From positions 434,001-498,000 of the forward strand of contig JAKZZE010000034.1 in assembly GCA_024220505.1 (NCBI GenBank): a stretch of 64,000 nucleotides of DNA. Direction: 5' to 3'. The notes beneath the pieces are model-generated. The model worked only from the letters and a program-made list of their open reading frames with translations, did not search any database and was not told where the DNA came from. Shown here piece after piece: positions 1 to 9,544 of this stretch; the stretch's first letter is position 1, and each line of letters opens with the position of its first letter. The DNA comes from Rhizopus arrhizus (taxonomy: Eukaryota; Mucoromycota; Mucoromycetes; Mucorales; Rhizopodaceae). The position numbers were made by a program, and so were the translations under genes.

Positions 1-97
1 AGGTAATTGGCATTTCCAAATATTAAATTAATTCACGCGCTTATTATTTTCTTGATATAGTGACGTGGTGGAAATTATTTCAGAGTCAATGGAAAAG

Positions 98-165
98 GTG
101 AATGAAAGTTGTTTTACTTTTTAAGACGTGTGCTCTAATTTTTCTTTTTTTTATACCTCAAATAG
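98..165 (+). other. Predicted intron, 68 bp
   Basis: The donor is AAG|GTGAAT, the acceptor is CTCAAATAG|GAT, and a pyrimidine run precedes the acceptor. Splicing is phase 0 and joins an open frame to the zinc-finger exon. Confidence 0.6.
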
Positions 166-256
166 GATAAATATGAGACTCAGTTTGGCTGCCCAGTATG
201 CTACGATTTATTTAAAGATTTACATTCCTTAAGCTCTCACATTTCATGTGTTCATG

Positions 257-304
257 GTATTTTTTTTTTTTTTTTACGGAGTTAATTTAACATTTACTAT
301 TTAG
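257..304 (+). other. Predicted intron, 48 bp
   Basis: The donor is CATG|GTATTT and the acceptor is TACTATTTAG|GTT, with a long T run and a branch-like TTTAAC. Splicing keeps the zinc-finger exon in frame with the open frame from 305. Confidence 0.6.
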
Positions 305-1063
305 GTTTAACAGCAGAAGATGAATCAACTTCTGATACAGCACTTACCAATTATCAAAGTCGATTAGAACTATATTTGACGCCTGAAACAGTAGCAGTAG
401 AACCAGCAGCAAAAATTCCAGTAGAAAACGCTGTGAAATCATTGTACCCTGAAAATAATCAATCAAACAGTCAAATACTTCATGGTGTAATTTCTGCGTT
501 AAAACTATCACCATTTGATTTAGATGTTGATTTTAAAGATGGATTCAAACAAAAAATCACACTTCTTACTACAGCAGATATTGAGGACATTGAACATAGG
601 GAAGTGAAAAAGATTAAACTATCTACACCATACGATAAGCCTTCCTCATCAACAAACTGCATTCATATCAACAATCTATCTTCAATTCCATCATTTAATG
701 AAATAATTAAAAATAGCCCATACAGCCAATTGCTTGCATTTGGTAATTATACAACGTTGAACGAAGAGCACTTGGAGCTTTTAAATGCACACTGGAGAAA
801 ATGATCATGGATGCACTTAATGGTGGGACGTTTATTGGCTGGTTCAATTTTGGTAGATGGCAGTCATGCTCTTCTTCTCAATGGCGTAGAATCATACTGT
901 AGATATCCAAGCATTAACGCACATTTTGAAAAAGTTCTACATCAATCATCACTTCCTGATTTCAATTCACAATACCCAAACAAGTTAAAGATAGCAAAAA
1001 GTCTTTTTGATAATTCTGAAAAACTAGTAATTCGTTCAAACACTTGCAACGTTTTGGTTATTT

Positions 1064-1487
1064 TGTTATATCCACACAACTAGTAAAGTGAACATTCATG
1101 GATAAACGAGAGATCTCCGCAATAGCCAACTTTGCCCTGTTATCTCTATCGGCGTTCCCACGACTATATCGGAACCTGATTACAACAACGGCAGTTCAAT
1201 CCAACCTTATTCGATAATTATCGCTAGATCAATAATTTATCTACTTCATTGTCCCTTGATTCGTCAAGAAGACAGCGGCTATTGATTATCCACTATCTTT
1301 CCTTTATCTTCCCATCCTTCCCACATCATTCTTTTAACCGATCAATTGAAATAGCGGTAAAGATCCAGACATCCAAAAAGTATAAATAGCCTCAAATGTT
1401 TTATTAATAAAGCAACATATAATCTTTAGTTTCACAACTATTGTCTTTTTTTAGTTTTTGTCTCTTATTTTAATACTTGGCAAAACA
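1064..1487 (+). mobile_element. Solo LTR (LTR-2a) in the zinc-finger gene
   Basis: The sequence starts TGTTATATCC and ends GGCAAAACA, so it has TG...CA ends. It is flanked by a 5-bp duplication TATTT at 1059-1063 and 1488-1492. A TATAAATAG box followed by AATAAAG near its 3' part gives plus-strand transcription. A second copy lies inverted in every array unit (6194-6619 in unit 1). Removing the LTR and one TATTT restores the host reading frame. Confidence 0.85.
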
Positions 1488-1578
1488 TATTTCAAGCATC
1501 CGAATAGATGATAACAAGATTGTCCCTGAGGTGGGTGCTGTTGTAGAACAGCGTCTGATCATAACGGACATTGAATAA

Positions 1579-2092
1579 TCACAAAAGAAGTATAATTTAA
1601 ATCTTTATTAAGTAAAATATATTCTTCTTCTTTTTATATAAAACTATCACTATTAGATTCATTCTATAAAGTAAACATGAATAATAAATAAGTCATGACC
1701 TTTACTATTCATCATTTCTGTAAATGAATAATAATGGATCAGGTACCTAGTCAACTTTGATCTGACTGGAGGCATTTCATATAAGTATATCTTTACTCTC
1801 AATGAAGACGGGACAATTCTCCCAGATCAGTTAAAGAACAATAAGATCTATAAAAACAACGAATTAAAGATTTTCATAATCGATTCAGTGATCATTCTTC
1901 AATCAAACATGTCAATTATTGGATCTACGCTCATAACTACTCATTTACCCGCCAACTGATAGAAGAATATAAATAGTAGACTTTGTAATGATTTCTTTTT
2001 AACAATCAAGATTGTCTTAAATAAAGTTCAGTCTCAAAAAGTATTCTTTGGTTTTTATTGCTACCTTTAAATTACTTTACCAGAACATAACA
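1579..2092 (+). repeat. Probable LTR sequence with unclear left end
   Basis: TATAAATAG at 1968-1976 and AATAAAG at 2020-2026, followed by an end in CAGAACATAACA at about 2092, are laid out like the other LTRs here. I could not find the TG start or a matching target duplication. The stretch 1579-1640 also carries minus-strand TATA and AATAAAG motifs, so two overlapping LTR remnants are possible. No gene is visible. Confidence 0.4.
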
Positions 2093-2347
2093 GTTATCGA
2101 ATTACTTAGACGAATCAAAGCAGCAGAGCAAGCAGAAACTCAAAAAGCCAGAGAAGAGCAAGAGCTACCATTGGGGATCACTTCCTCTTTGGACAAGCTT
2201 ACGAAGCAACAACACCAAGATAATTTCAAACGCTACAAACGAGAAGTTACAAAATACCGCCACGACGAGTGGACTGTAGCTGAAGAGATCAACAAACCTG
2301 TGTTATCTCGTAAGAATAAAAAGACTATAAAATTCAACGAGACTTAA
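2048..2347 (+). CDS. Unrecognised small charged ORF
   Basis: The open frame is 99 codons, but its first 15 codons lie in the LTR-like sequence, so the real coding part probably starts near 2093. From about residue 17 it is rich in Glu, Gln, Lys and Arg (IELLRRIKAAEQAE, KAREEQELP), as in an amphipathic or coiled-coil helix, and it ends in a basic tail. No membrane segment or catalytic motif is visible. It may be a gag-like or host gene fragment. Confidence 0.35.
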   Translation: MVFIATFKLLYQNITVIELLRRIKAAEQAETQKAREEQELPLGITSSLDKLTKQQHQDNFKRYKREVTKYRHDEWTVAEEINKPVLSRKNKKTIKFNET

Positions 2348-2691
2348 AAAAGTTATATTTTTATTTAATATTATTGTATCTGGTATTTATATCCTTTTCA
2401 TGAAGATTCAATTAAATCCTTTTCAAGATACTTTAATTAATTATAGCTGTAGATCTAGCATGAATAAATTTTAGTATGAAGATCTGTTCCTGGTTATGCA
2501 AGTGGACTGTTTATAATTATTTAAGTAGATCTATTTTTCATTTATGTCTCATTGCATCAGGAGCTATATTAAAACACCTTGTATTGAGTTAAAGGAGTGG
2601 AATTAGTTATGACCGAATAATAGAGAAAAGACTGTAATAAATCTTTGTAAAGCATTCACTACTCTGATTTCTTATAAATTGAATATGAATC
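2348..2691. other. AT-rich stretch without a visible gene
   Basis: I see no coding frame, TIR or LTR boundary. It is single copy within the window. Confidence 0.5.
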
Positions 2692-2859
2692 ATGTTTAAA
2701 GTATGTTGGGATACGACAAAACCCTTCATACCGAAACTTAAGCAATACACTGTTGACACAACTCAAGTCGTTAATGCTCACTACAAAGGAGCAGAAATCA
2801 GCAGATTACACGGGAGAACAGCAACCAAAATCTATGTGTTTAGGAAAGGGGTGTTTTAG
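2692..2859 (+). pseudogene. Short gene fragment cut by LTR-4a
   Basis: An ATG opens a 55-codon frame. The first 48 codons (start MFKVCWDTTKP, later QVVNAHYKGAE) precede the LTR start at 2837, and the last codons and stop come from the LTR. The composition looks coding, but I do not recognise it. It could be the N-terminus of a gene destroyed by the LTR. Confidence 0.4.
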
Positions 2860-3020
2860 GTAAATATAATATAGCAATCAAAGATAAAGAAATACTGTTA
2901 GAACTTGGTACCTCTTTATTAAGTTAAGATAACTATCATCAGATTAAAAAAATAAATTCTACATGTAAAAAGTGAGACTATTTATAGACATGGTACGGAT
3001 AAAGAATTAGGACAGATTTA
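2837..3020 (-). mobile_element. LTR-4a, partial, cut by Tc1-C
   Basis: It starts TGTTTAGGAAAGG and is a diverged copy of the LTR that cuts gag in each unit (from 11254). On the minus strand it has TATAAAT and AATAAAG in LTR order and ends in CCTAAACA. It stops at the TA (3019-3020) where Tc1-C begins, in the middle of the homologous unit sequence. Confidence 0.7.
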
Positions 3021-3548
3021 CACTAGGTGAAAAAATAGGGACAACCTTTTCGAAAATTTCATTTCATGCAGCATATAGCATTAAGAGAAGGTCGCCTCAT
3101 GTCGCTAGCAATATGCTAAAGCGATGTTAATGTGTAAAGTATTTTATCAAAATATGATGAGCCAACTATGGAAAACGAGGGAGTAATGCATATATAATTG
3201 GTCAAATTTTAAATACTCCACAGCTCAGTTTTAGACCACATTTCGTACTCTTCTAATTTGACCTGGAATATCAGTTACAATTAAAATGCAAACCAATTCT
3301 AATTTTAGCTATGCACATTCCTATAATTAATAATATAAAATGGGTGCTGTTTTCCTTCATTCATGCATTTTTTTTTCATTATATTCTTCTTACTTCCTGC
3401 GAAAATTCTCTTACTTATGCCTCGCGCTTTACCTCAAGACACGCAAGACAGCATCAAGTCTGCACTGATGAGCAATAGAATCCCAAAGGATATTGCTGGT
3501 GAATTTGGTATCCATCCCAAGACAGTTGGGAGATATAGAAACAAGCTA
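3021..3548 (+). mobile_element. Tc1-C, 5' part with its left end
   Basis: It begins CACTAGGTGAAAAAATAGG right after a TA, as Tc1/mariner ends do. The transposase ATG is at 3417 (start MPRALPQDTQ) and encodes the first helix-turn-helix (IAGEFGIHPKTVGRYRNKL). The frame is cut at the TA of 3547-3548 by Tc1-A and resumes at 5498. This is the only place in the window where the Tc1-C left end is present, so it marks the original left flank of the array. Confidence 0.85.
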
Positions 3549-3754
3549 CAGTAAGGGACAAAATCAGTCCGTTTTTTGGTTTTTTCGCAATGCCTCGCCG
3601 GGAATTAAACTTAGGGCTTCGCTTTGCTGACGAAAAATTTGTCTCTTCCTTCAACAAAGTTGACAATATTTGTCGGAAATGGTATTTTTTATTTTCCGCC
3701 ATGTTATAAGAAGATATATTGAAAATAATGTATTTTTATTTTTTTGAATTTCGA

Positions 3755-5123
3755 TTAGTACTTGGTATCGCGGCCCTTACGCTGGATTACGTCCCGAACT
3801 CGACGGGGCATAGAGTGAATAAGGTTTCTACAGTACTCTGGAGTTGCTAGGTCATACCAAAGCTTCGAAACCCGGTCAAAAAATGCTTGGTCAGTCTCAA
3901 CCACAGAAGAAGGTGGTCTTGTCATCTGTTCCTTCTTTTTAAGCATGGCCCATGCATTTTCAATTGGGTTAAGGTCAGGGGAGTATGCTGGCCAACTCAG
4001 GAGCTTAATCTTGTTCTTTTGGAACCATTTTGAAGGAGCTGAAGCACAATGGATGCTTGCATTATCTTGTTGAAAGATCATGTCCTTACTTTGCAGGCCA
4101 TAATACTTCAATGTCTCCTTGTATTCCTCCTCAAGTACTGACGTGTATAGCTCACCATTTACATTACTTTGTAGCCAGGACATGTAGCCCCCTCCATGTA
4201 TAGTTATGCAACTCCAAAGCATGATCCCGCCTCCTCCATAAGCATGTTTCTTTTTGTAGTGATGGTCTCGATAAGGTGCATTATCCTCTTTCCAAGCATA
4301 TTCTAGGCCATTAGACCCTCTTTTTTGGATCTTTGTCTCATCAGAAAAGACAACGCGTTCCCAATCAGTCTCGGACCAGTCTTTATGAGCCTTTGCCCAA
4401 TCATATCGTGCCTTTTGCTTGTCATTATTAAGTGGAAGTACCTGTCATGTTTTGACATGTCTATAAGATACAGTCTTATCATTCTGGACTAAATCTTTCC
4501 AAATGAGTTTGAATAAGAATAGAACCTGATAATTATCACTGCCATAAACAGCCAAGTTTCACTTTCATCTCAACAGTTGATTATTAACATCAGTCTATAA
4601 AATTTTTCTTATACATGTCAAATCATATCGGTCGTAACTATTTTTGTCATCTAATCTCAGGTCTTGCTCAACTAATATAAATAGCCTTGAAATCTTTCTT
4701 TAATAAAAGTATTCGACTTTAGAACTATTGTTCGGTCTCGTTAATTCTTCTTTATCTTATTTTTGAATACTTAAAACACTTCAGTACCGTCTTTTTCTTA
4801 GTCGATTTTAGACCTTTGCGTTTCAAAGTACGAGCAATTGTTTTTGGATTAACCATTTGATCTGGTTTTTTAACGCCAAAGGAAGCATCGACTGCGCTTT
4901 TAGATAAGCCAAGTCTTATGTCTCTAGCTGCTTTGGTTTCCTCCCTAGGTGTGAGTAAACGATGTCTACCCGCGCTATTTTTTGACTGCAACTTGGTTTT
5001 CCTTGAAATTCTTCGAATCATGGACTTTCCACAGCCTACTTTTTTTTTAATTACATCCCATGGAATGGAGTGGTTCAACATGTTTTCAATTTGGGCATGT
5101 TTGTCGGCATTCTTTGCTGTCAT
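3755..5123 (-). pseudogene. Tc1-A transposase (DD34E), split by solo LTR
   Basis: A transposase of the Tc1 group, which cuts and pastes its element at TA. The N-terminal part (start MTAKNADKHAQ, from 5123) has helix-turn-helix character with a basic linker (KTIARTLKRKG). The C-terminal part carries FSDETKI (first Asp), FQQDNASIH (second Asp) and SPDLNPIE (Glu), with 34 residues between the second Asp and the Glu, and GGGIMLW. The frame is open on both sides of the LTR (4443-4783) and joins in phase without it. The LTR is the only break in this copy, so the family was recently active but this copy is dead. Confidence 0.9.
4443..4783 (+). mobile_element. Solo LTR-1a in Tc1-A transposase
   Basis: It is 341 bp from TGTCATGTTTTG to AAAACACTTCA, with the 5-bp duplication GTACC at 4438-4442 and 4784-4788. 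TATAAATAG and TTTAATAAAAG in order give plus-strand LTR polarity. Its inverted relative LTR-1b is at 11897-12237. Confidence 0.92.
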
Positions 5124-5497
5124 GGCGTGTTTGGCTAATCTGAGATGAGGTAAATGAGGAAAAGAAAAAATGTAAAAAATAAAAGAAGCTAAAATATGAG
5201 AACACGTTAGCGTTCACTGACGTCATAAGACGTACCAAACTAAATCTCAAGTCAGTCCAGTGACTGTTTCTGGAGATATGGTGTCTAATGCAAAATCGGG
5301 CGTTAGCAACAATCACGGAAAATCACTTTTTCCGCCATAACTACAGAGAAAATGGTGGTAGAAGCAATTAGGTTACACCAATAATTTTGTCTAGCTTGCG
5401 TGCAAATGTTTCGTCAGCAAAGCGAAGCCCTAAGTTTAATTCCCGGCGAGGCATTGCGAAAAAACCAAAAAACGGACTGATTTTGTCCCTTACTGTA

Positions 5498-6193
5498 TTT
5501 GGGCCAGTGGTACCCGCAACACGTGGTAGGCATACACTTGTGTCATCTGCTACGAAGGAATATATCAAGGTATTACTGATCAAAGGAGCTCTAAAGACAG
5601 CCAAGGATGTACATCGGATGCTCATACTGTTTTAATCGCAAGATTAAATAAAAAAATTAAACAAAAAAACAATAGCAGCAATATAAAATTAAAATCCTTC
5701 TTTATTGCAGATTTCTTTATATTGCGAAAAGGCCTCGCTTTATGGATAAAAAGTTGGCATCTATTTATATTCTTTGTGAGCGTAGATATAAAAGATATAG
5801 ACTCGGTCACGATGTCGTGCTGAAGAACCAATGATTAAGCTAAAGCTTGTCGATGTTCTAATATATGCATCTGAAATTGAACAATAGAAATAATAACCAG
5901 TCAATTAACTTTGATCTAATTACTTTTGGGGTTGACAATTGATTAGACTCTCTAGGATGACAGATATTGATCTTATTGTTCTAAATTTGGAAAAGTGTGG
6001 AATTGTTCAATCATAGTTTAATCTTTTGTGTATCGTTATTTATTTTAATACAACTGATATCATATAGAAATAACTATGTTTACAACACATACGACTTGGG
6101 TATTCTATGTCTTACCGTTCAGCAATAAACGTCCTTGTATTGATGGATTTTCTTGCTAGACGTAAAAAGAAGCAGCCTCTTTTAACTAATAAC
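5498..6193 (+). pseudogene. Tc1-C transposase middle part, unit 1
   Basis: Continues the frame begun at 3417: FGPVVPATRGRH, LKTAKDVHRML, then after the LTR SYRSAINVL and ARRKKKQPLLT, which are the second helix-turn-helix and linker typical of Tc1 transposases. The coding part runs 5498-5627 and 6093-6193. It stops before the catalytic domain, where LTR-2b begins. The DDE part and the right end of Tc1-C are absent from the unit. Confidence 0.85.
5628..6087 (-). mobile_element. Solo LTR-3 in Tc1-C, unit 1
   Basis: It is 460 bp, from TGTTTTAATCGC to GTTTACAACA, with the duplication CATAC at 5623-5627 and 6088-6092. TATAAATAG and AATAAAG are in LTR order on the minus strand. Confidence 0.9.
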
Positions 6194-6619
6194 TGTTTTG
6201 CCAAGTATTAAAATAAGAGACAAAAAACTAAAAAAAGACAATAGTTGTGAAACTAAAGATTATATGTTGCTTTATTAATAAAAACATTTGAGGCTATTTA
6301 TACTTTTTGGATGTCTGGATCTTTACCGCTATTTCAATTGATCGGTTAAAAGAATGATGTGGGAAGGATGGGAAGATAAAGGAAAGATAGTGGATAATCA
6401 ATAGCCGCTGTCTTCTTGACGAATCAAGGGACAATGAAGTAGATAAATTATTGATCTAGCGATAATTATCGAATAAGGTTGGATTGAACTGCCGTTGTTG
6501 TAATCAGGTTCCGATATAGTCGTGGGAACGCCGATAGAGATAACAGGGCAAAGTTGGCTATTGCGGAGATCTCTCGTTTATCCATGAATGTTCACTTTAC
6601 TAGTTGTGTGGATACAACA
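6194..6619 (-). mobile_element. LTR-2b without target duplication, unit 1
   Basis: An inverted copy of LTR-2a (TGTTTTGCCAAG to GGATACAACA). The left flank is Tc1-C (ending AATAAC) and the right flank is the DIRS-like element (starting GATATG). The flanking 5-mers do not match, so this LTR marks a rearrangement junction rather than a simple insertion. Confidence 0.85.
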
Positions 6620-6737
6620 GATATGCTAAAGACTACGCCATTAGAGCGCTTAAATCACCCCAAAGTCTTAAACACTTGGAAACAAAAGAGCCAGGCAGTA
6701 AGCGAGAAGCATTCAGTGAAGAATATATCATTATGTA

Positions 6738-8334
6738 CAGTGCCCCACAAAACCCTTCAAGTGTTTGTTTTTTTTCGTTTTTTGCTTGTCACTAAGTATT
6801 GCGTATCACAATTGGTAGCATGCTATACCTCATTTGAAAGCTACGTTGACAGAGTACTTGGATAATGTTTAAACGCCGAGATCCATGTAATGACCGCGGA
6901 GTAATGGCATTTTAAAAACAGACACACACTTGAAGGGTTTTGTGGAATTTAAAAAATCTCAAGTTAATGCCGTAAAAACCATTCTAAACGTCACAAAAGT
7001 GTGGCTTATTAATTTTTTGTGTAAAAGCTTTTACTTATGTACAACTTTCTATACTTTTTTTGCCTTTTTTTTATAACATAATCTCATTAAGTGACATGCG
7101 ACCAATTAGCAATGACATGCAGAACAGGATCGTTCAACTTCTTAAAGAAGGAGTTTCTGGAGAAGAAATATGAACAAAGGCTGGTGTCAGTACTGGAACT
7201 ATTTCAAAAATTCGAAAAAACCATGATTTGGGAGATTTGAAAACTAATGGAGGCAGGCCATTCCTAATCTCGACATTACTAGGTCGTCGAATCTTGCGAA
7301 ATTTCAACTCTGGCAATTACAAAAATGCTTTAGGCGCTGCTAGAAAGCTGTTAGAAGATGGAGAAAATATTAGTGCTGAGACTATAAGGCGTTTTTTAAA
7401 AGACTCGGGTTATGCAGCAATTCATAAGCCTAAAGTCCTACCTTTGACTAAGCACCGTATAAAGGACAGATATGAATTTGCACGTGCACATCTATCATGG
7501 ACCATCGATGACTGGAAAAAGGTTATTTTCAGCGACGAAACTAAAGTGAATAGAATTGGTTCAGATGGTTTACAATGGACTTGGACAAATGGTGACAAGT
7601 TAAAGGACTTTCAGGTTCAGCATATGATCAAGCATGGAGGAGGTTCATTGATGCTGTGGGGCTGTTTAACATGGTATGGCGTTGGATACCTATCGAATAT
7701 CAAGGGAAGCATTAATTCTGACTTTTATATTGGTATTTTGAAAGATGAATTAATGAAAACAATTGATTGGTATGAGCTTCAAAAAGAAGATATTATGTCT
7801 CAGCAAAACAATGCTAGTATCCATACTGCCAAAAAAGTCTCTGAATGGCTGGAAAACAATAATATTACTGTATTAAGATGGCCTCCTCACTCTCCTGACT
7901 TAAATTCTATTGAGAACCTATGGTCAATCTGAAAACGACGTTTATTACAATATGAAAAGCAGCCTGACGGAATGCTCGAATTATGGTCAAGAGTAGAGAA
8001 TGTTTGGGAGTCAATTACTCAGAATGAATGTCAAAAACTCATAGAAAGTATGCCTAAACGCATTAAAACAGTTTACAACGCAAAAGGAGGACATACTAAA
8101 TATTAATTGTTATTAAATAAAAATTCCACAAAACCCTTCAAGTGTGTGTCTGTTTTTAAAATGCCATTACTCCGCGGTCATTACATGGATCTCGGCGTTT
8201 AAACATTATCCAAGTACTCTGTCAACGTAGCTTTCAAATGAGGTATAGCATGCTACCAATTGTGATACGCAATACTTAGTGACAAGCAAAAAACGAAAAA
8301 AAACAAAACACTTGAAGGGTTTTGTGGGGCACTG
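6738..8334 (+). mobile_element. Tc1-D element with long TIRs, unit 1
   Basis: Flanked by TA at 6736-6737 and 8335-8336 in the DIRS-like frame. The inverted repeats are about 212 bp (6738-6949 and 8121-8334), starting CAGTGCCCCACAAAACCC. Each repeat has a 20-bp motif CCACAAAACCCTTCAAGTGT near its outer end (6745-6764) and an exact inverted copy near its inner end (6926-6945), so the element has four copies. Confidence 0.92.
7096..8106 (+). pseudogene. Tc1-D transposase, catalytically dead, unit 1
   Basis: Starts MRPISNDMQNR and ends GGHTKY, about 336 codons, a normal Tc1 length. FSDETKV gives Asp147 and SIENLW gives Glu273. The second catalytic position reads QQNNASIH, so it is Asn238 where Asp is expected; the spacing to Glu273 is 34, as in DD34E. 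In-frame TGA codons lie at 7171-7173 and 7930-7932. All three defects are in units 1-3 and are visible where readable in units 4-5. Confidence 0.9.
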
Positions 8335-8589
8335 TACAACGAAGCCAACTACCAGCAACAAGTACTTAGAGCAGCAACCACCAACACTTCAAATGGAAGA
8401 GGTAGAGGAGAATATTCAACTCAATCAAATTGGAACAACAGTAGAGGAAGACGTGAATACTTTGGACGAGGTGGAGCAAAAAACTACTTTGGAAGACGGG
8501 GATGTGGGACCCCAACCTTCCACACCAACAACTTTTCCCGCAATTATCACAGTGCAACATCGCCAGATCTTTCAGTACCAAGACCTTCC

Positions 8590-9098
8590 AGTCAACAGTA
8601 ACACCAAACTCATTACAGGTAGCACATGTCCAACTATTGCCACCACCACCATCACCATCAGCACCACTACTCCAACAACAGCAACATTGAACTACACCAT
8701 TCCATCAGACGGAATTCTTCCAGGAGGTCGACTTCAACAATTTCTGAGTTATTGGAAGACAATAACAAATCATCCGTGGCCCATATTGGTGATTCAACAT
8801 GGTTACAAGATCCAATTTACAAAGACGCCAATTCCGTGGAAAAACCAGATGAAATAACCAACAGCAGAGGAGCAATTTCACATCAACGAAGCAGTTCAGA
8901 AATTTCTAAGTGGAGGTATGATAGAGAGGTCTCCAACACAGGATCGACGATTCCTCTCCAAATTCTTTACATTACAGGAACAGACCAGGAGAAGACCAAT
9001 ATTGGATTGTCAAAAGTTGAACTCTTTCATTCAAGTACAGCATTTCAAAATGGAAGGAGTTCCAGCTCTAAGGGAATTGTTAGAAAAAGACGATTATA
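8590..9098 (+). pseudogene. DIRS-like reverse transcriptase N-terminal fragment, unit 1
   Basis: The frame contains GGRLQQFLSYWKTITNHPW and IQHGYKIQF, then an in-frame TAA at 8855-8857, then GGMIERSP, RRRPILDCQKLN and FKMEGVPALRELLEKDDYT. This matches my knowledge of the start of DIRS-type reverse transcriptases (entry region, RPILD and FKMEG blocks). The frame stops at the TA where Tc1-E begins, before the catalytic YxDD. It overlaps the end of the RGG frame, as gag and pol do in such elements. The TAA is one C-to-T change from CAA. Confidence 0.75.
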
Positions 9099-9544
9099 CA
9101 GTGGGTCAAAAAACTGCACCAACGTAACCTAATTTTTCGGAAATAAGAGCATAGGTCTGTCAGTTTAACAGTAAACATTATGAAACTTGAACCAAACAAA
9201 GTTAATACTATTATGATTTATCGACAAGATTTTCAAAGTCAGACACTGAGTATACACTTATAGCGCGTCCTGAAAAAAGCGGAGGTCGGTTGGTGCAGTG
9301 TTTTGACTTTTAAAATAAAAATGGGTTTGATATGATATACCCGGACTGAGACCTTTCCGGCAGATTTAAATTAGTCTGTGGAGTACCTAGTCACACTGGG
9401 GACCTTAAAATAAACTTTTTTGCAATTTTTGTCTTTTTTTTCTTTCCTACTTTACCCAAACGCATCATACATTGCCAGTGTCCATCCATCAGTAGAAATG
9501 CCCAAAACGCTTCCATCTGATGTTCAAAACAGTATCAAAGCACT
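9099..9544 (+). mobile_element. Tc1-E, 5' end only, unit 1
   Basis: Begins CAGTGGGTCAAAAAACTGC after the TA at 9097-9098. An inner inverted copy of the outer 20 bp lies at 9288-9307 (18 of 20 matching 9105-9124). The transposase ATG is at 9498 (MPKTLPSDVQNSIKAL) and is cut at 9545 by LTR-6. The rest of Tc1-E is not in the unit. Confidence 0.8.

Larger units (their letters stand above)
61..1578 (+). pseudogene. Decayed multi-exon gene with a C2H2 zinc finger
   Basis: I do not recognise the family. Exons inferred from GT/AG sites and phase are 61-97, 166-256 and 305 onward. The second exon encodes a finger of the form C-x2-C-x12-H-x4-H (start FGCPVC, end HISCVH). The frame runs in phase across both introns to an in-frame TGA at 802-804, stays open in the same frame to 1063, and resumes in the same frame after the LTR at 1064-1487 to a TAA at 1576-1578. 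The last part contains DNKIVPEVGAVVEQ. The 5' end lies outside the window. The TGA and the LTR make a full product unlikely. It could be a host gene or a cargo gene of an older mobile element. Confidence 0.6.
3549..5495 (-). mobile_element. Tc1-A element, unit 1
   Basis: A Tc1/mariner element flanked by TA at 3547-3548 and 5496-5497. The inverted repeats are about 93 bp (3549-3641 and 5403-5495, one mismatch seen), starting CAGTAAGGGACAAAATCAG. Without the LTR it holds, it is about 1.6 kb. It sits inside the Tc1-C transposase: codons before it end RYRNKL and codons after it begin FGPVVP, in frame once Tc1-A and one TA are removed. It is the shared element at every array junction. Confidence 0.92.
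6611..8601 (+). pseudogene. DIRS-like gag C-terminal region, split by Tc1-D, unit 1
   Basis: The open frame reads YNRYAKDYAIRALKSPQSL and FSEEYIIMY up to the TA at 6736-6737. It resumes in phase after Tc1-D as NEANYQQQVLR, then an Arg/Gly-rich part (NGRGRGEY, SRGRREYFGRGG) ending at a TAA at 8599-8601. The RGG-like tail suggests RNA binding. Placing it with DIRS rests on the overlapping downstream RT frame. The 5' end is lost at LTR-2b. Confidence 0.6.

Noticed and set aside
5368..5635. Opposed ORFs of 82-85 codons over the right end of Tc1-A, repeated in each unit
   Set aside because: They arise from the terminal repeat sequence and the Tc1-C fragment read in or out of frame; no independent coding signal.
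6554..6865. ORF of 103 codons across LTR-2b, DIRS fragment and Tc1-D end
   Set aside because: Crosses three element boundaries, so it is accidental.
8279..8600. Start of the 192-codon ORF containing MEEVEENIQLNQ
   Set aside because: It begins in the Tc1-D terminal repeat and reads the RGG-coding region in another frame; only the part from about 8590 matches reverse transcriptase.
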